DNA of 24,011 bases from Tessaracoccus flavescens (lineage in GTDB: Bacteria > Actinomycetota > Actinomycetes > Propionibacteriales > Propionibacteriaceae): positions 1 to 24,011 of the forward strand of contig DYZF01000293.1 of assembly GCA_020741375.1 (NCBI GenBank), written 5' to 3'. The notes beneath the pieces were generated by a model. That model saw only the letters and a list, made by a program, of their open reading frames with translations. It had not been told where the DNA came from and ran no database searches. The position numbers and the translations under genes are program-made. Position 1 is the first letter of the stretch, and every line of letters starts with the position of its first letter. Shown here one piece after another: positions 15,056 through 22,840 of the stretch.

Positions 15056-16123
15056 ATGCGCATCGTTGTGGCCCCCGATTCCTTCAAGGGAACTCTCACC
15101 GCGGCCGAGGCGGCACGCGCTCTGGCCGACGGTTGGCTGTCGGTGCGCCCGGCCGACGAGGTCGTCTTACGCCCCATGGCCGACGGCGGGGAGGGCACCG
15201 TCGACGCGTTCGCGGAGCTGCCGGGCGGGCAGGTGCGCACTGTCGACGTCGTGGGGCCCACTGGCGCGCCGCGGGTTGCCCGGTGGGTGATGCTTCCGGA
15301 CGGCACGGCGGTGATCGAATTGGCGGAATGCTGCGGGCTGTTGTTGCTGGACGAGCCAGCGCCGGGAGAGGCCCACACTCTCGGTTTCGGCTTGGCTATC
15401 CGCGCCGCGATCGAGGCCGGGGCTTCGCGTTTGTTGCTCGCGATCGGCGGTAGTGCCTCCACCGACGGTGGCGCGGGCATGCTGGTTGGCTTGGGGGCGA
15501 GGCTCCTCGACGAAGGCGGGGCCGAGGTCGCTGCGCCGGGCAATGCGACCCTGCGTCGGATCGCGACCGTGGACACCTCAGAGATGGTGGCGCCACCAGC
15601 GGGCGGCGCGGTGATCTTGTCTGACGTGGACAACCCCCTCCTCGGCGAGCGCGGGGCCGCCGCGGTCTTCGGGCCGCAGAAGGGCGGAGATCCTGTGGTG
15701 TTGGAGCCGGGGCTGGCCCACTTCGCCGGTGTTCTGGGCGGGGATCCGACGGCGCCAGGTGCCGGCGCGGCCGGGGGCGCCGGTTTCGCGCTCCAGTGGT
15801 GGGGCGCTCTATTCTCCGCCGGGGCCGAGGCCGTTGGAGAGGCGGTCGGGCTGCCGGCCGCAGCGGAGACGGCGGATCTGGTGATCACGGGGGAGGGCGC
15901 CCTCGACGCCCAGACGGCTGCGGGGAAGGTCGTGAGCTACGTGCGCCGCGTGGTGGGCGACTCGCGAACCGCCGTCGTGGCGGGTCGGATCGACGCCGAG
16001 GTGGACGGTTTCGCCGGCGCGGTGTCGTTATTGGAACTGGCGGGCGAGTCGGCGCTGACCGAGCCCGCTTGGGCGGCTCGGGCTGCCGGAGCGCACCTCG
16101 CTGAGCGCTTCGCGACACCCTGA
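15056..16123 (+). CDS. Glycerate kinase (GarK/GlxK type I family)
   Basis: ATP-dependent kinase converting D-glycerate to phosphoglycerate (2- or 3-phosphoglycerate depending on subtype), feeding glycolysis from glyoxylate, serine or glucarate breakdown. It is 355 residues. Hallmarks are MRIVVAPDSFKGTLTAAEAA at the N-terminus, PMADGGEGTVDAF, the glycine-rich LLLAIGGSASTDGGAGML loop, LSDVDNPLLG..AAAVFGPQKG, and VITGEGALDAQTAAGK near the C-terminus. All family blocks are present, so it should be active. No glyoxylate or glucarate genes are nearby, so the pathway it serves is unknown. It is convergent with cydC across a strong hairpin. Confidence 0.95.
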   Translation: MRIVVAPDSFKGTLTAAEAARALADGWLSVRPADEVVLRPMADGGEGTVDAFAELPGGQVRTVDVVGPTGAPRVARWVMLPDGTAVIELAECCGLLLLDEPAPGEAHTLGFGLAIRAAIEAGASRLLLAIGGSASTDGGAGMLVGLGARLLDEGGAEVAAPGNATLRRIATVDTSEMVAPPAGGAVILSDVDNPLLGERGAAAVFGPQKGGDPVVLEPGLAHFAGVLGGDPTAPGAGAAGGAGFALQWWGALFSAGAEAVGEAVGLPAAAETADLVITGEGALDAQTAAGKVVSYVRRVVGDSRTAVVAGRIDAEVDGFAGAVSLLELAGESALTEPAWAARAAGAHLAERFATP

Positions 16124-16209
16124 CGCTTTGAAGCGGCACGCGGCGACGTTGTCGCCAGCGCTAACGCAGTGCGCGATCGCCGCTCAGGGAGCTTGGTTCC
16201 TGCACAACT

Positions 16210-16265
16210 CGTAGCTATTCGGCACGGATCGGACATATCTCCATTTTCCGTGCCGGATAGCTACG
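16210..16265. terminator. Long 19-bp hairpin, bidirectional terminator between glycerate kinase and cydC
   Basis: The left arm 16210-16228 (CGTAGCTATTCGGCACGGA) pairs with the right arm 16247-16265 with a single G-U wobble, around an 18-nt loop, followed by GTTTA on the plus strand. It is sited between two convergent genes, 87 bp after one stop and 2 bp after the other. It is unusually long and less GC-rich than other hairpins here. Confidence 0.8.
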
Positions 16266-16267
16266 GT

Positions 16268-17845
16268 TTATGCAGCGCCCCCCAAGCGGACCACGCGGGT
16301 GCTGGCTGCCATGACCTCCGGGTCGTGCGTGATTACGAGAACCGGGTGACCGTCGAAGGCGCGCCACACGTCGTCCATCAACGCGTCGGCGGTCTCGCGG
16401 TCGAGGTGCTCTGTGGGTTCGTCCAAGATGATGAGATCGCGTTCGCCGACCAGCAGCCGCGCCAACGCCAATCGACGGCGCTCGCCGCCGGACAGCGTCG
16501 TGCCAGCCTCCCCGATCATCCGATCCAGCGGCATGGGCAGGCCGGCCCGTTGCAGCGCGTCGGCGACCGCGTCGTCGTCGGCATCCTTGTCGCCGATCCG
16601 CACGTTCTCCGCGACCGTCGTGGCGAAGATGTGGGCGTCCTGCTCCAGGTAGCCGACCCGTCCGCCGCGCTCCACCGAGCCGGCAACCGGCGGGATCAGG
16701 CCCATCGCGGTGGCCGCCAGCGTCGTCTTGCCCACGCCTGAGGGCCCCACCAGCGCCACCCGTTCGCCGGGCGCGACCGCGAGGCTCACGCCGTCGAGGA
16801 TCGGCGCATGGCCCGGCCAGCCGAGGGTGACGCCGTCGAGCGTGAGGCCGGGGGCGCCGTCGCCGGGCTGCACGTCGCCCGTGCCCACGGGCTCGGCCTC
16901 GAGCACCTCACCAAGGCGGCCCAGCGCCGAGCGGGAGCGCGTGTAGGTCTGCGCGGCCTGCGCGAAAGTGCTGAGCACCTCATGCAAGGCGAGCGGTGTC
17001 AACGCGAGGACGGCCAGGAATCGGGGGTCGAGGGCGCCGGCCTCAACCGCCTGCGTGCCGAAGTAGAGCGACGCCAACACCGCGACCCCGGCAGCCAGCA
17101 GCTGGCCGCCAGTCGCGACGCCGCGGATCCACGCGCCGCGCGCCTCGATCCGGCGCAGGTTGTCGTCGATGGCGAGCAGCTTGTCAAGCTCGGCCTCATC
17201 GGCCCCGTAGGCGACGAGGTCGGTGGCCGTCCGCGACAACTCGCGCACGCCGTCGGCCAGCCGCCCGCGGGTGGGGGTGGCGGCCAGGTCGGCCTCCAGC
17301 GACAGGCGCTGCGTCCACAGCGGCAGGACGACGCCGGCCAGCACCGCCGTCACGAACAGGGCCAGGCCCGCGCGCCATTCCAGCACCGCGAAGCCGATGG
17401 AGGCGGCCACGACGACGATCGCCGCCGAGACGAACGGGATCACCACTCGCACCACGAGGTCTTGGATCGCCGCGACGTCGGACACCACGCGGGTGAGGAG
17501 GTCGCCGCGGCGCCGGCCGATGAGCGTGGTGGCGCTCAACTTGTCGTACACGCGCACGCGCAGGGCGGTCTGCATCCGCAGGGCGACGTCGTGGCCGACG
17601 AGCCGCTCGACGTAGCGGAAGACGCCGCGGGAGATCGCGAAGGCCCGCACCCCGACGGCGGCGGGCTGGAGGTACAGCACCGGCGGCGCCATGGCTGCGA
17701 ACGACAACAGCCACGCCGAGACGCCCATCAGCGCGACCGACGAGCTTGAGGCCAGCGTCGCCAACAGCACCGCGAGGAGGAATCGACGGCGCCCCTTCGG
17801 TACGGCGTCCAGCAGGTCGCGGGCCATGGTCAGCACGTTCCTCAT
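16268..17845 (-). CDS. cydC: Thiol reductant ABC exporter subunit CydC
   Basis: One half of the heterodimeric CydDC ABC transporter, which exports cysteine/glutathione-type thiols (or handles heme) and is needed for cytochrome bd assembly. It is 525 residues. The N-terminal membrane domain has hydrophobic segments from FLLAVLLATLASSSSVALMG through VVVAASIGFAVLEW. The C-terminal nucleotide-binding domain has Walker A GPSGVGKT with Lys373, the ABC signature LSGGERRRLALARLL, Walker B LIILDEPTEHLD and the switch-loop His in VLVITHD. The ATG overlaps the cydD stop by 4 bp (ATGA), so translation is coupled. The assignment as CydC rather than CydD follows from order and from similarity to the shorter actinobacterial partner. 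Confidence 0.9.
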   Translation of the reverse strand: MRNVLTMARDLLDAVPKGRRRFLLAVLLATLASSSSVALMGVSAWLLSFAAMAPPVLYLQPAAVGVRAFAISRGVFRYVERLVGHDVALRMQTALRVRVYDKLSATTLIGRRRGDLLTRVVSDVAAIQDLVVRVVIPFVSAAIVVVAASIGFAVLEWRAGLALFVTAVLAGVVLPLWTQRLSLEADLAATPTRGRLADGVRELSRTATDLVAYGADEAELDKLLAIDDNLRRIEARGAWIRGVATGGQLLAAGVAVLASLYFGTQAVEAGALDPRFLAVLALTPLALHEVLSTFAQAAQTYTRSRSALGRLGEVLEAEPVGTGDVQPGDGAPGLTLDGVTLGWPGHAPILDGVSLAVAPGERVALVGPSGVGKTTLAATAMGLIPPVAGSVERGGRVGYLEQDAHIFATTVAENVRIGDKDADDDAVADALQRAGLPMPLDRMIGEAGTTLSGGERRRLALARLLVGERDLIILDEPTEHLDRETADALMDDVWRAFDGHPVLVITHDPEVMAASTRVVRLGGAA

Positions 17846-19458
17846 GCCGTCACCCCCGACACCTCGACGATGCGGTCAGCAGCGGCCAGGACGGCGGGCC
17901 GGTGGCTGACGATGAGCGCACCGGCGCCGGTGGCCCGCACGGCGTCGATCACGCGGGCCTCGGTGTCGGCGTCGAGCCCGGCTGTGGGTTCGTCCAAGAT
18001 CAGGAGGCGGGCGCCGCCGAGCCTGATCCGCACCAAGGCGCGGGCCAGCGCCACGCGTCGTCGTTCGCCCGCCGAGAGGCCCTCGCCGTCGTCGCCCACC
18101 GGCTTCTCGGGGCCGAAGTCAGCCCCGGCATCGCGGAGCGCCCGCTCGATGTCGGCCGCGCCGGCGCCCGGGTGCCCGAGCGCGACGTTGTCGCCGACGG
18201 TGCCGTTGAGCATGCCCGGATCCTGCGCCACCCACGCCACCTCGCGGCGCCATGCAGCGACGTCGACGCCGGCCAAGTCTGTGTCTCCGACGAGCACGCG
18301 GCCCGTCGACGGGGCCAAGAACCCCATCGCCATCGCCAGCGCCGTCGACTTCCCGCCGCCGGAGTGCCCGCTCATGGCCACCACCTCGCCCGGTTCGACG
18401 GCGAGGCTCAGCCCCGACACAGCCTCTACCTGAGCTCCGGGGTAGGTGTAGCTGACGTCGTCGAACCGCAGCCCGCCCGCCGGCACAGGGGCGGTTCCGG
18501 TGTGCGTGCTGGCGGCGTCTATCACCTCGAACGCCGCGTCAGCGGCGGCGATGCCGTCGGCCGAATCGTGGAAGTGGACGCCCACTTGGCGCACCGGCAG
18601 GAAGGCCTCTGGGGCGAGGATGAGGACGAACAGCGCCGTTGGGAAGTCGACGTGCCCGTAGACGAGGCGGAACCCGACGGTGACCGCGACCACCGCCACC
18701 GACAGCGACGCCAACAGCTCCAGCGCGAAGGCCGAGAGGAACGAGATGTAGAGCGTCTTCATCGTCGCCTCGCGGTACTGCCCCTCGTTGAGCTCCACGC
18801 CGCGCCGCTGCGCCCTGGCACGCGCGAAAGCCTGGAGGGTGGGGAGGCCGGCGATGAGGTCGCCGAAGTGCTTCGCGAGCCGGTCCGCGACCCCGAAGCT
18901 GTGCCGCGTGGCCTTTTCCGTCGTCCAGCCGATCAGCGCCATGAAGATGGGGATCAGCGGCAGGGTGAAGGCGATGATGATGGCCGATTGCCAGTCGGTC
19001 AGCAGGATCGTCCCGCCGACCAGCAGCGGCACGGTGAGCGCTAGGCCCAGCTGAGGCAGGTACTTGGAGAAGTAGCCGTCGAGGGCATCGAGGCCGGCGG
19101 TGACGGTGCGCATCAGCGACGACGACGACACGGCCCCGACGGGGGTTGCGAGTCTGGCGGCGAGCACGTCGCGGCGCAAAGTCGACTTCACGGCGGCGGC
19201 GCTGCGGTGCGCCAGCCACGAATTCAGCCAGGCGAGGACGGCGCGCCCGGCGAACACCAGCGCTAGCAGCAGAGCCGCCTGCTGCCAGCCCGCGGGGAAA
19301 GTCTTGGTGGCGAACGCCGTCGTCACCCAATCGGCGATGAGGCGAGCCTGCGCGATCAGCAGGAGGGCGGTGGCGATGCCGACGATCACGGTGGCGATCA
19401 GGAACCAGCGGGTTGCTTTGGCTCGCTTGAGCAATCGAGGATGAATCGGTCCTGCCAC
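17842..19458 (-). CDS. cydD: Thiol reductant ABC exporter subunit CydD
   Basis: Partner of CydC in the exporter supporting cytochrome bd. It is 538 residues from the GTG at 19458. The membrane domain includes FLIATVIVGIATALLLIAQARLIADWV, LNSWLAHRSAAAVKSTLRRDVL and VGGTILLTDWQSAIIIAFTLPLIPIFMALIGW. The ATPase domain has Walker A GHSGGGKST with Lys370, the Q-loop WVAQDPGML, the signature LSAGERRRVALARALV (Ala in place of Gly, as in many CydD proteins) and Walker B LLILDEPTAGLD. The start is uncertain: the frame is open to an ATG at 19512, but those extra residues overlap the intergenic hairpin; GGGAG lies about 10 nt before the GTG. Confidence 0.9.
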   Translation of the reverse strand: MAGPIHPRLLKRAKATRWFLIATVIVGIATALLLIAQARLIADWVTTAFATKTFPAGWQQAALLLALVFAGRAVLAWLNSWLAHRSAAAVKSTLRRDVLAARLATPVGAVSSSSLMRTVTAGLDALDGYFSKYLPQLGLALTVPLLVGGTILLTDWQSAIIIAFTLPLIPIFMALIGWTTEKATRHSFGVADRLAKHFGDLIAGLPTLQAFARARAQRRGVELNEGQYREATMKTLYISFLSAFALELLASLSVAVVAVTVGFRLVYGHVDFPTALFVLILAPEAFLPVRQVGVHFHDSADGIAAADAAFEVIDAASTHTGTAPVPAGGLRFDDVSYTYPGAQVEAVSGLSLAVEPGEVVAMSGHSGGGKSTALAMAMGFLAPSTGRVLVGDTDLAGVDVAAWRREVAWVAQDPGMLNGTVGDNVALGHPGAGAADIERALRDAGADFGPEKPVGDDGEGLSAGERRRVALARALVRIRLGGARLLILDEPTAGLDADTEARVIDAVRATGAGALIVSHRPAVLAAADRIVEVSGVTA

Positions 19459-19500
19459 GACGTTCAGTCTCCCATAGCTAGAAAGTTGGCTGGAGAAACA

Positions 19501-19528
19501 CCGAGGGCCCACCGGAGTGGGCCCTCGG
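19501..19528 (-). terminator. Terminator between cydB and cydD
   Basis: CCGAGGGCCCAC (19501-19512) and GTGGGCCCTCGG (19517-19528) form a perfect 12-bp stem with a CGGA tetraloop. On the minus strand it follows the cydB stop by 14 bp and leads into TGTTTCTCC, a good intrinsic terminator. It separates the oxidase genes from the exporter genes. Confidence 0.85.
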
Positions 19529-19542
19529 GTCTAGTGATGAGA

Positions 19543-20619
19543 TCAGGCGACGACGCTGACCTCGTCGGGGATGTTCTTCGTGGAGATGCGCTTGCTGAAC
19601 ACCCAGTACGACCATGCCTGGTAGGCCAGAACGATCGGGACGAAGATGACAGCGGCCCACGTCATGATCGTCAACGTCGTCGGCGACGACGCGGCGGTCA
19701 CGATGTTGAGGCGCTCGGTGATCGCCACCGACTCATCCTGCGCGAAGCCCAAGTTGCCGTACATCTTGACGAAGATGCCGACAAACAGGGTGACGACAGA
19801 CAGGCCGGTGAGGATGAAGCCCCAGCCGTCGCGGCCCTTGCCGATCATGAACGTCGCAGCAGCGATGCTCACGATGGCGAGGATGCCCGCGATCCACGCG
19901 AAGATCGACAGGTTGCCGAACTCCGAGTTGGCCGGCCAGAAGATGTTCTGGCACAGGACGAACAGAGCGACCAGCGCGGTGGCGGCCGAGCCGAACTTGG
20001 CACCGAAGGATTCGGCACGCTCGTGGATGACGCCCTTGGTCTTCAGCGCGATGAACGCGGAGCCGTGGACGAGGAACAGCACAACGAGCATCACGCCGCC
20101 GAGCAGGGCGAACGGGCCGAACAGACCCCAGAAGTTGCCGTTCCACAGCAGCCCGTCATTGGGGAGGCCGATGACGAAGTTGGCGAAGCCGACGCCGAAC
20201 ACGAGGCTGGGCAGGAAGGAGCCGATGATGGCGAACCAGTCCAGCATGGTGCGGTAGCGGGAATCGGGGTGCTTCGAGCGGTACTCGAACGCCACACCGC
20301 GGAGGATGAGGCCGACGAGCACCAGCAGCAGCGGCAGGTACAGGCCGGAGAACAGAGTGGCGTACCAGCCGGGGAAGGCCGCGAACATCGCGCCGCCCGC
20401 CGTCAGCAGCCACACTTCGTTTCCGTCCCAGACCGGGCCGATGGTGTTGACGATGACTCGCTTGTCCTTGTCGTTCTTGCCAAGGATCGGGATGAGCATC
20501 GCCACGCCGTAGTCGAAGCCCTCGAGGAAGAAGTAACCCAGCCACAGGACGGTGGCCAGGATGAACCACACGATGGGCAGCGCCGGAACCGACGCGGTTT
20601 CAAGCAGGTTGAAGATCAT
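19543..20619 (-). CDS. cydB: Cytochrome bd ubiquinol/menaquinol oxidase subunit II
   Basis: Membrane subunit of the bd-type terminal oxidase, pairing with CydA to oxidise quinol and reduce O2 with high affinity. It is 358 residues with about eight or nine hydrophobic helices. The N-terminal region IVWFILATVLWLGYFFLEGFDYGVAML and the GPVWDGNEVWLLTAGGAMFAAFPGWYAT block are diagnostic, and GVAFEYRSK follows. It starts 15 bp after the cydA stop, preceded by AGGTGG at 8-nt spacing, so the two are cotranscribed. The chain ends SVVA shortly before the terminator. Confidence 0.96.
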   Translation of the reverse strand: MIFNLLETASVPALPIVWFILATVLWLGYFFLEGFDYGVAMLIPILGKNDKDKRVIVNTIGPVWDGNEVWLLTAGGAMFAAFPGWYATLFSGLYLPLLLVLVGLILRGVAFEYRSKHPDSRYRTMLDWFAIIGSFLPSLVFGVGFANFVIGLPNDGLLWNGNFWGLFGPFALLGGVMLVVLFLVHGSAFIALKTKGVIHERAESFGAKFGSAATALVALFVLCQNIFWPANSEFGNLSIFAWIAGILAIVSIAAATFMIGKGRDGWGFILTGLSVVTLFVGIFVKMYGNLGFAQDESVAITERLNIVTAASSPTTLTIMTWAAVIFVPIVLAYQAWSYWVFSKRISTKNIPDEVSVVA

Positions 20620-20634
20620 TTCTCAAACCACCTA

Positions 20635-22119
20635 TCAGTACGCGAAGGTCATGGGAGCGTCGGGATCGGTCTGAACCTCAATGGGCGCGACCTCGGGCAA
20701 CCCCGCCTTCGCGTACTTGAGGAACAGCCACACCTCGATGACGGCAAGGCCGCCGTAGATCAGGGTGTAGACGATCATGGAGAACAGCACCTCGGCCACC
20801 GACACCGTCGGGGAGACCGCGGCCATCGTCGGCATGACACCGGCGACGATCCAGGGCTGGCGGCCCATCTCAGCCATGATCCAGCCGAATGAGATGCCGA
20901 ACAGCGGCAGCAGCGGCATGCCGAACATCAGCAGCGTCCACAGCTTCGACGGCTTGGGCAGGCGATCCTTGCGAATGGTCCACAGCGTCAGCAGCGCGAT
21001 GCCCATGCCGATGAACCCGAGGCCCATCATGAGGCGGAACGACCAGTACGTGACGGGCACGTTCGGCGTGATCTTCACGTCGGGGTAGTTCTGGGCGAGC
21101 TCGGCCGCGTACTCAGACTGGAGCTTGGTCTGCGATTCGTCGTTGCGGAGGAAGCCTTCAGCGGCGTATTCCTCCTTGAGGTTGTTGATGCCCTTGACCT
21201 CTTCATGGCCGGACAGGAACGACAGCAGGCCCGGCACCTCGATGATCGGGGTGGCGTTCTCGCCGTTCAGGTCGCCGATGGTGAGGACGGAGAACGGGGC
21301 GTTCTTCGTGGTCTCGTACAGGCCCTCGGCCGCGGCCATCTTCATGGGCTGGACGTCGGTCATGACCTTCGACTGGAGATCGCCGGTGATGATCGTCACG
21401 AGCGAGCCGGCCAGCATGACCCAGGCGCCGAACTTCGTGGCGAAGCGGTAGGCCTTGAGATCGCCTTCGCGGGTTTCGCCATCGCGGTTGATCTTGGCCA
21501 TGTGCCAGCCGCCGATGGCTGCCATCAGGCCGCCGGCAACCATGTAGGACGAGGCGAGGACGTGCGGGAAGGTGACGAGGAAGACGGGGTTGGTGAGCAC
21601 CTCGAGGAAGCCGCTCACGCCGTCGAGTTCTGCGCGACCGTTGTTGAAGACGGTGCCGACGGGGTTCTGCATCCACGAGTTGGCCGCGAGAATAAAGACG
21701 GCGGAGATCATGGTGCCGATGGCCGCCATGTAGATCGTCATCAGGTGAACCTTCTTGGGGAGCTTGTCCCAGCCGAAGATCCACAGACCGATGAAGGTGG
21801 ATTCGAGGAAGAAGGCGAGTAGAGCCTCGAGCGCGAGCGGGGCGCCGAACACGTCACCGACGAAGCGGGAGTATTCGGACCAGTTCATGCCGAATTGGAA
21901 CTCCTGCACGATGCCCGTCACGACGCCCAAAGCGAAGTTGATCAGGAACAGCTTGCCGAAGAACTTGGTGAGGCGAAGGTAGGCGTCTTTGCCTGTCTTC
22001 ACCCACATCGTCTGGAGAACTGCCACCAGCATCGACATGGCGATGGTGATGGGCACAAAAAGGAAGTGGTAGACGGTGGTGATACCGAATTGCCACCGTG
22101 CAAGGGTCACAGCGTCCAT
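20635..22119 (-). CDS. cydA: Cytochrome bd ubiquinol/menaquinol oxidase subunit I
   Basis: Heme-bearing subunit of cytochrome bd oxidase. It is 494 residues, a short-Q-loop form. His18 in the N-terminal RWQFGITTVYHFLFVP segment corresponds to E. coli His19; His186 in FPHVLASSYMVAGG matches E. coli His186, the heme b558 ligand. The conserved FGMNWSEYSRFVGDVFGAPLA and LEALLAFFLESTFIGLWIFGW helices and the GRQPW motif (419-423) are intact. The enzyme supports respiration at low O2 and under cytochrome-c-oxidase inhibition. The start at 22119 has no Shine-Dalgarno but TAGGTT lies exactly 6 nt upstream. The promoter spacer holds a palindrome, and a BlaI-family gene is divergent 90 bp away. Confidence 0.96.
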   Translation of the reverse strand: MDAVTLARWQFGITTVYHFLFVPITIAMSMLVAVLQTMWVKTGKDAYLRLTKFFGKLFLINFALGVVTGIVQEFQFGMNWSEYSRFVGDVFGAPLALEALLAFFLESTFIGLWIFGWDKLPKKVHLMTIYMAAIGTMISAVFILAANSWMQNPVGTVFNNGRAELDGVSGFLEVLTNPVFLVTFPHVLASSYMVAGGLMAAIGGWHMAKINRDGETREGDLKAYRFATKFGAWVMLAGSLVTIITGDLQSKVMTDVQPMKMAAAEGLYETTKNAPFSVLTIGDLNGENATPIIEVPGLLSFLSGHEEVKGINNLKEEYAAEGFLRNDESQTKLQSEYAAELAQNYPDVKITPNVPVTYWSFRLMMGLGFIGMGIALLTLWTIRKDRLPKPSKLWTLLMFGMPLLPLFGISFGWIMAEMGRQPWIVAGVMPTMAAVSPTVSVAEVLFSMIVYTLIYGGLAVIEVWLFLKYAKAGLPEVAPIEVQTDPDAPMTFAY

Positions 22120-22125
22120 GGCGGC

Positions 22126-22155
22126 AACCTACTACGATGAGTCGTAATAAACCAA
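22126..22155 (-). promoter_or_regulatory. cydAB promoter
   Basis: On the minus strand TTGGTT (22155-22150), an 18-bp spacer and TAGGTT (22131-22126) form a good promoter. The -10 ends 6 nt before the cydA ATG, predicting a leaderless mRNA. Confidence 0.65.
22133..22146. promoter_or_regulatory. Palindromic operator in the cydA promoter spacer
   Basis: TACGA-TGAG-TCGTA has perfect 5-bp arms and lies entirely within the -35/-10 spacer of the cydA promoter. The outer TAC...GTA resembles the TACA/TGTA half-sites used by BlaI/MecI/CopY repressors, and such a gene is adjacent and divergent. Binding by that repressor is inferred. Confidence 0.6.
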
Positions 22156-22197
22156 CCGACTCTCATCCCAGTCCACACGCTGATTTCGCAACCCCCT

Positions 22198-22203
22198 TAT
22201 GCT
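22198..22203 (+). promoter_or_regulatory. Candidate -10 of the BlaI-family gene (leaderless)
   Basis: TATGCT followed by 6 nt (TGGGCC) and the ATG at 22210. No -35 is obvious. Confidence 0.5.
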
Positions 22204-22209
22204 TGGGCC

Positions 22210-22557
22210 ATGCCGTCACGTGGAGAGCTCGAGCAGCGGGTTATGGAGCTGCTGTGGGAGTCTGACGAGCCCAAATCCGTGGCCGACGTCCATGCGGTGC
22301 TCACCGCCGAGCGCGAACTGGCCTACACCACCGTGATGACGGTGCTGGATCGGTTGGCGAAGAAGGATCTCGTCGAGCGCGAATTGGTCAACAGGGCGTG
22401 GCAGTACCGGGCGCGGTCTCCGCAGGGTGAGGTGATCGCCGCCGAGATGCTGGCGATGATCGAGAACGTGCCGACGGCGGTGCGTCTCGCAGCGTTGCGC
22501 CAGGTGTGCTCTCGGTTGAATGAGGACGAGCGCACGCAGCTGTCGTCGTCGATCTAA
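22210..22557 (+). CDS. BlaI/MecI/CopY-family winged-helix repressor
   Basis: A 115-residue DNA-binding repressor. The winged helix spans about residues 1-75: LEQRVMELLWESDEPKSVADVHAVL, then the recognition helix region LAYTTVMTVLDRLAKKDLVERE and the wing RAWQYRARSP. The C-terminal helices (VPTAVRLAALRQVCSRLNEDE) form the dimerisation part. Family members usually partner with a BlaR1/MecR1 membrane protease of family M56; none lies in this window, so the protein may sense something directly or pair with a distant protease. Its position, divergent from cydA and next to the palindrome at 22133, makes control of cytochrome bd its most likely task. A copper-responsive CopY role is less likely because no CxC motif is seen. 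Confidence 0.9.
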   Translation: MPSRGELEQRVMELLWESDEPKSVADVHAVLTAERELAYTTVMTVLDRLAKKDLVERELVNRAWQYRARSPQGEVIAAEMLAMIENVPTAVRLAALRQVCSRLNEDERTQLSSSI

Positions 22558-22697
22558 GTCGCGGCAAGAGGGGCTCGCCCCGGCTCAAGACGGTGCTCTT
22601 CCTTGAGCAACAGGTCCCGCGTGGGCTTATCTGGCTTCCGGGCAGCGCACCCTGAGCGAGTCCTTGTTCAGCGTTTGGGGGTGCTCTGGGGGCTGCG

Positions 22698-22816
22698 CTC
22701 CCAGAGCAGCGCATCGTATCTTCCTTGTTCGGCCCTCTGAGCAGTAGAACCTGAGGGGACTTTTCAGGCTCCCTGAGCAGTAGAACCCGAGTGGACTTAC
22801 CCAGCTCCCTGAGCAG
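22698..22816. repeat. Degenerate tandem repeat with a 35-36-bp period
   Basis: The core CTCCCTGAGCAG recurs at 22698 (as CTCCCAGAGCAG), 22733 (as CCCTCTGAGCAG), 22769 and 22805, spaced 35, 36 and 36 bp. Units 22733-22768 and 22769-22804 are near identical for most of their length (shared GAGCAGTAGAACC then GAG-GGACTT); the outer copies match only over the core. The rest of 22558-22697 shows looser relatives (CCCTGAGCGAG near 22650, and TCCTTGTTC twice) and no credible gene. Confidence 0.7.
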
Positions 22817-22822
22817 CACGCC

Positions 22823-22837
22823 CGCGACGAAGTCGCG
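22823..22837. repeat. Small hairpin beside the ppk2 terminator
   Basis: CGCGAC-GAA-GTCGCG is a perfect 6-bp stem with a 3-nt loop, a few bases beyond the large terminator. It may be a second termination hairpin. Confidence 0.35.
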
Positions 22838-22840
22838 TGG

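Noticed and set aside
19441..20892. A 483-codon plus-strand frame opposite cydB and the end of cydA
   Set aside because: Low-complexity His/Asp/Glu/Arg translation antisense to well-conserved membrane subunits.
22698..22816. CRISPR array
   Set aside because: The units are directly adjacent with no unique spacers, the copies are degenerate, and there are no cas genes.
22388..22819. A minus-strand frame with a repeated LLLRE motif in the 22.7-kb repeat
   Set aside because: The 12-residue periodicity is simply the 36-bp DNA repeat read in frame; there is no ribosome site, and it overlaps the blaI 3' end.
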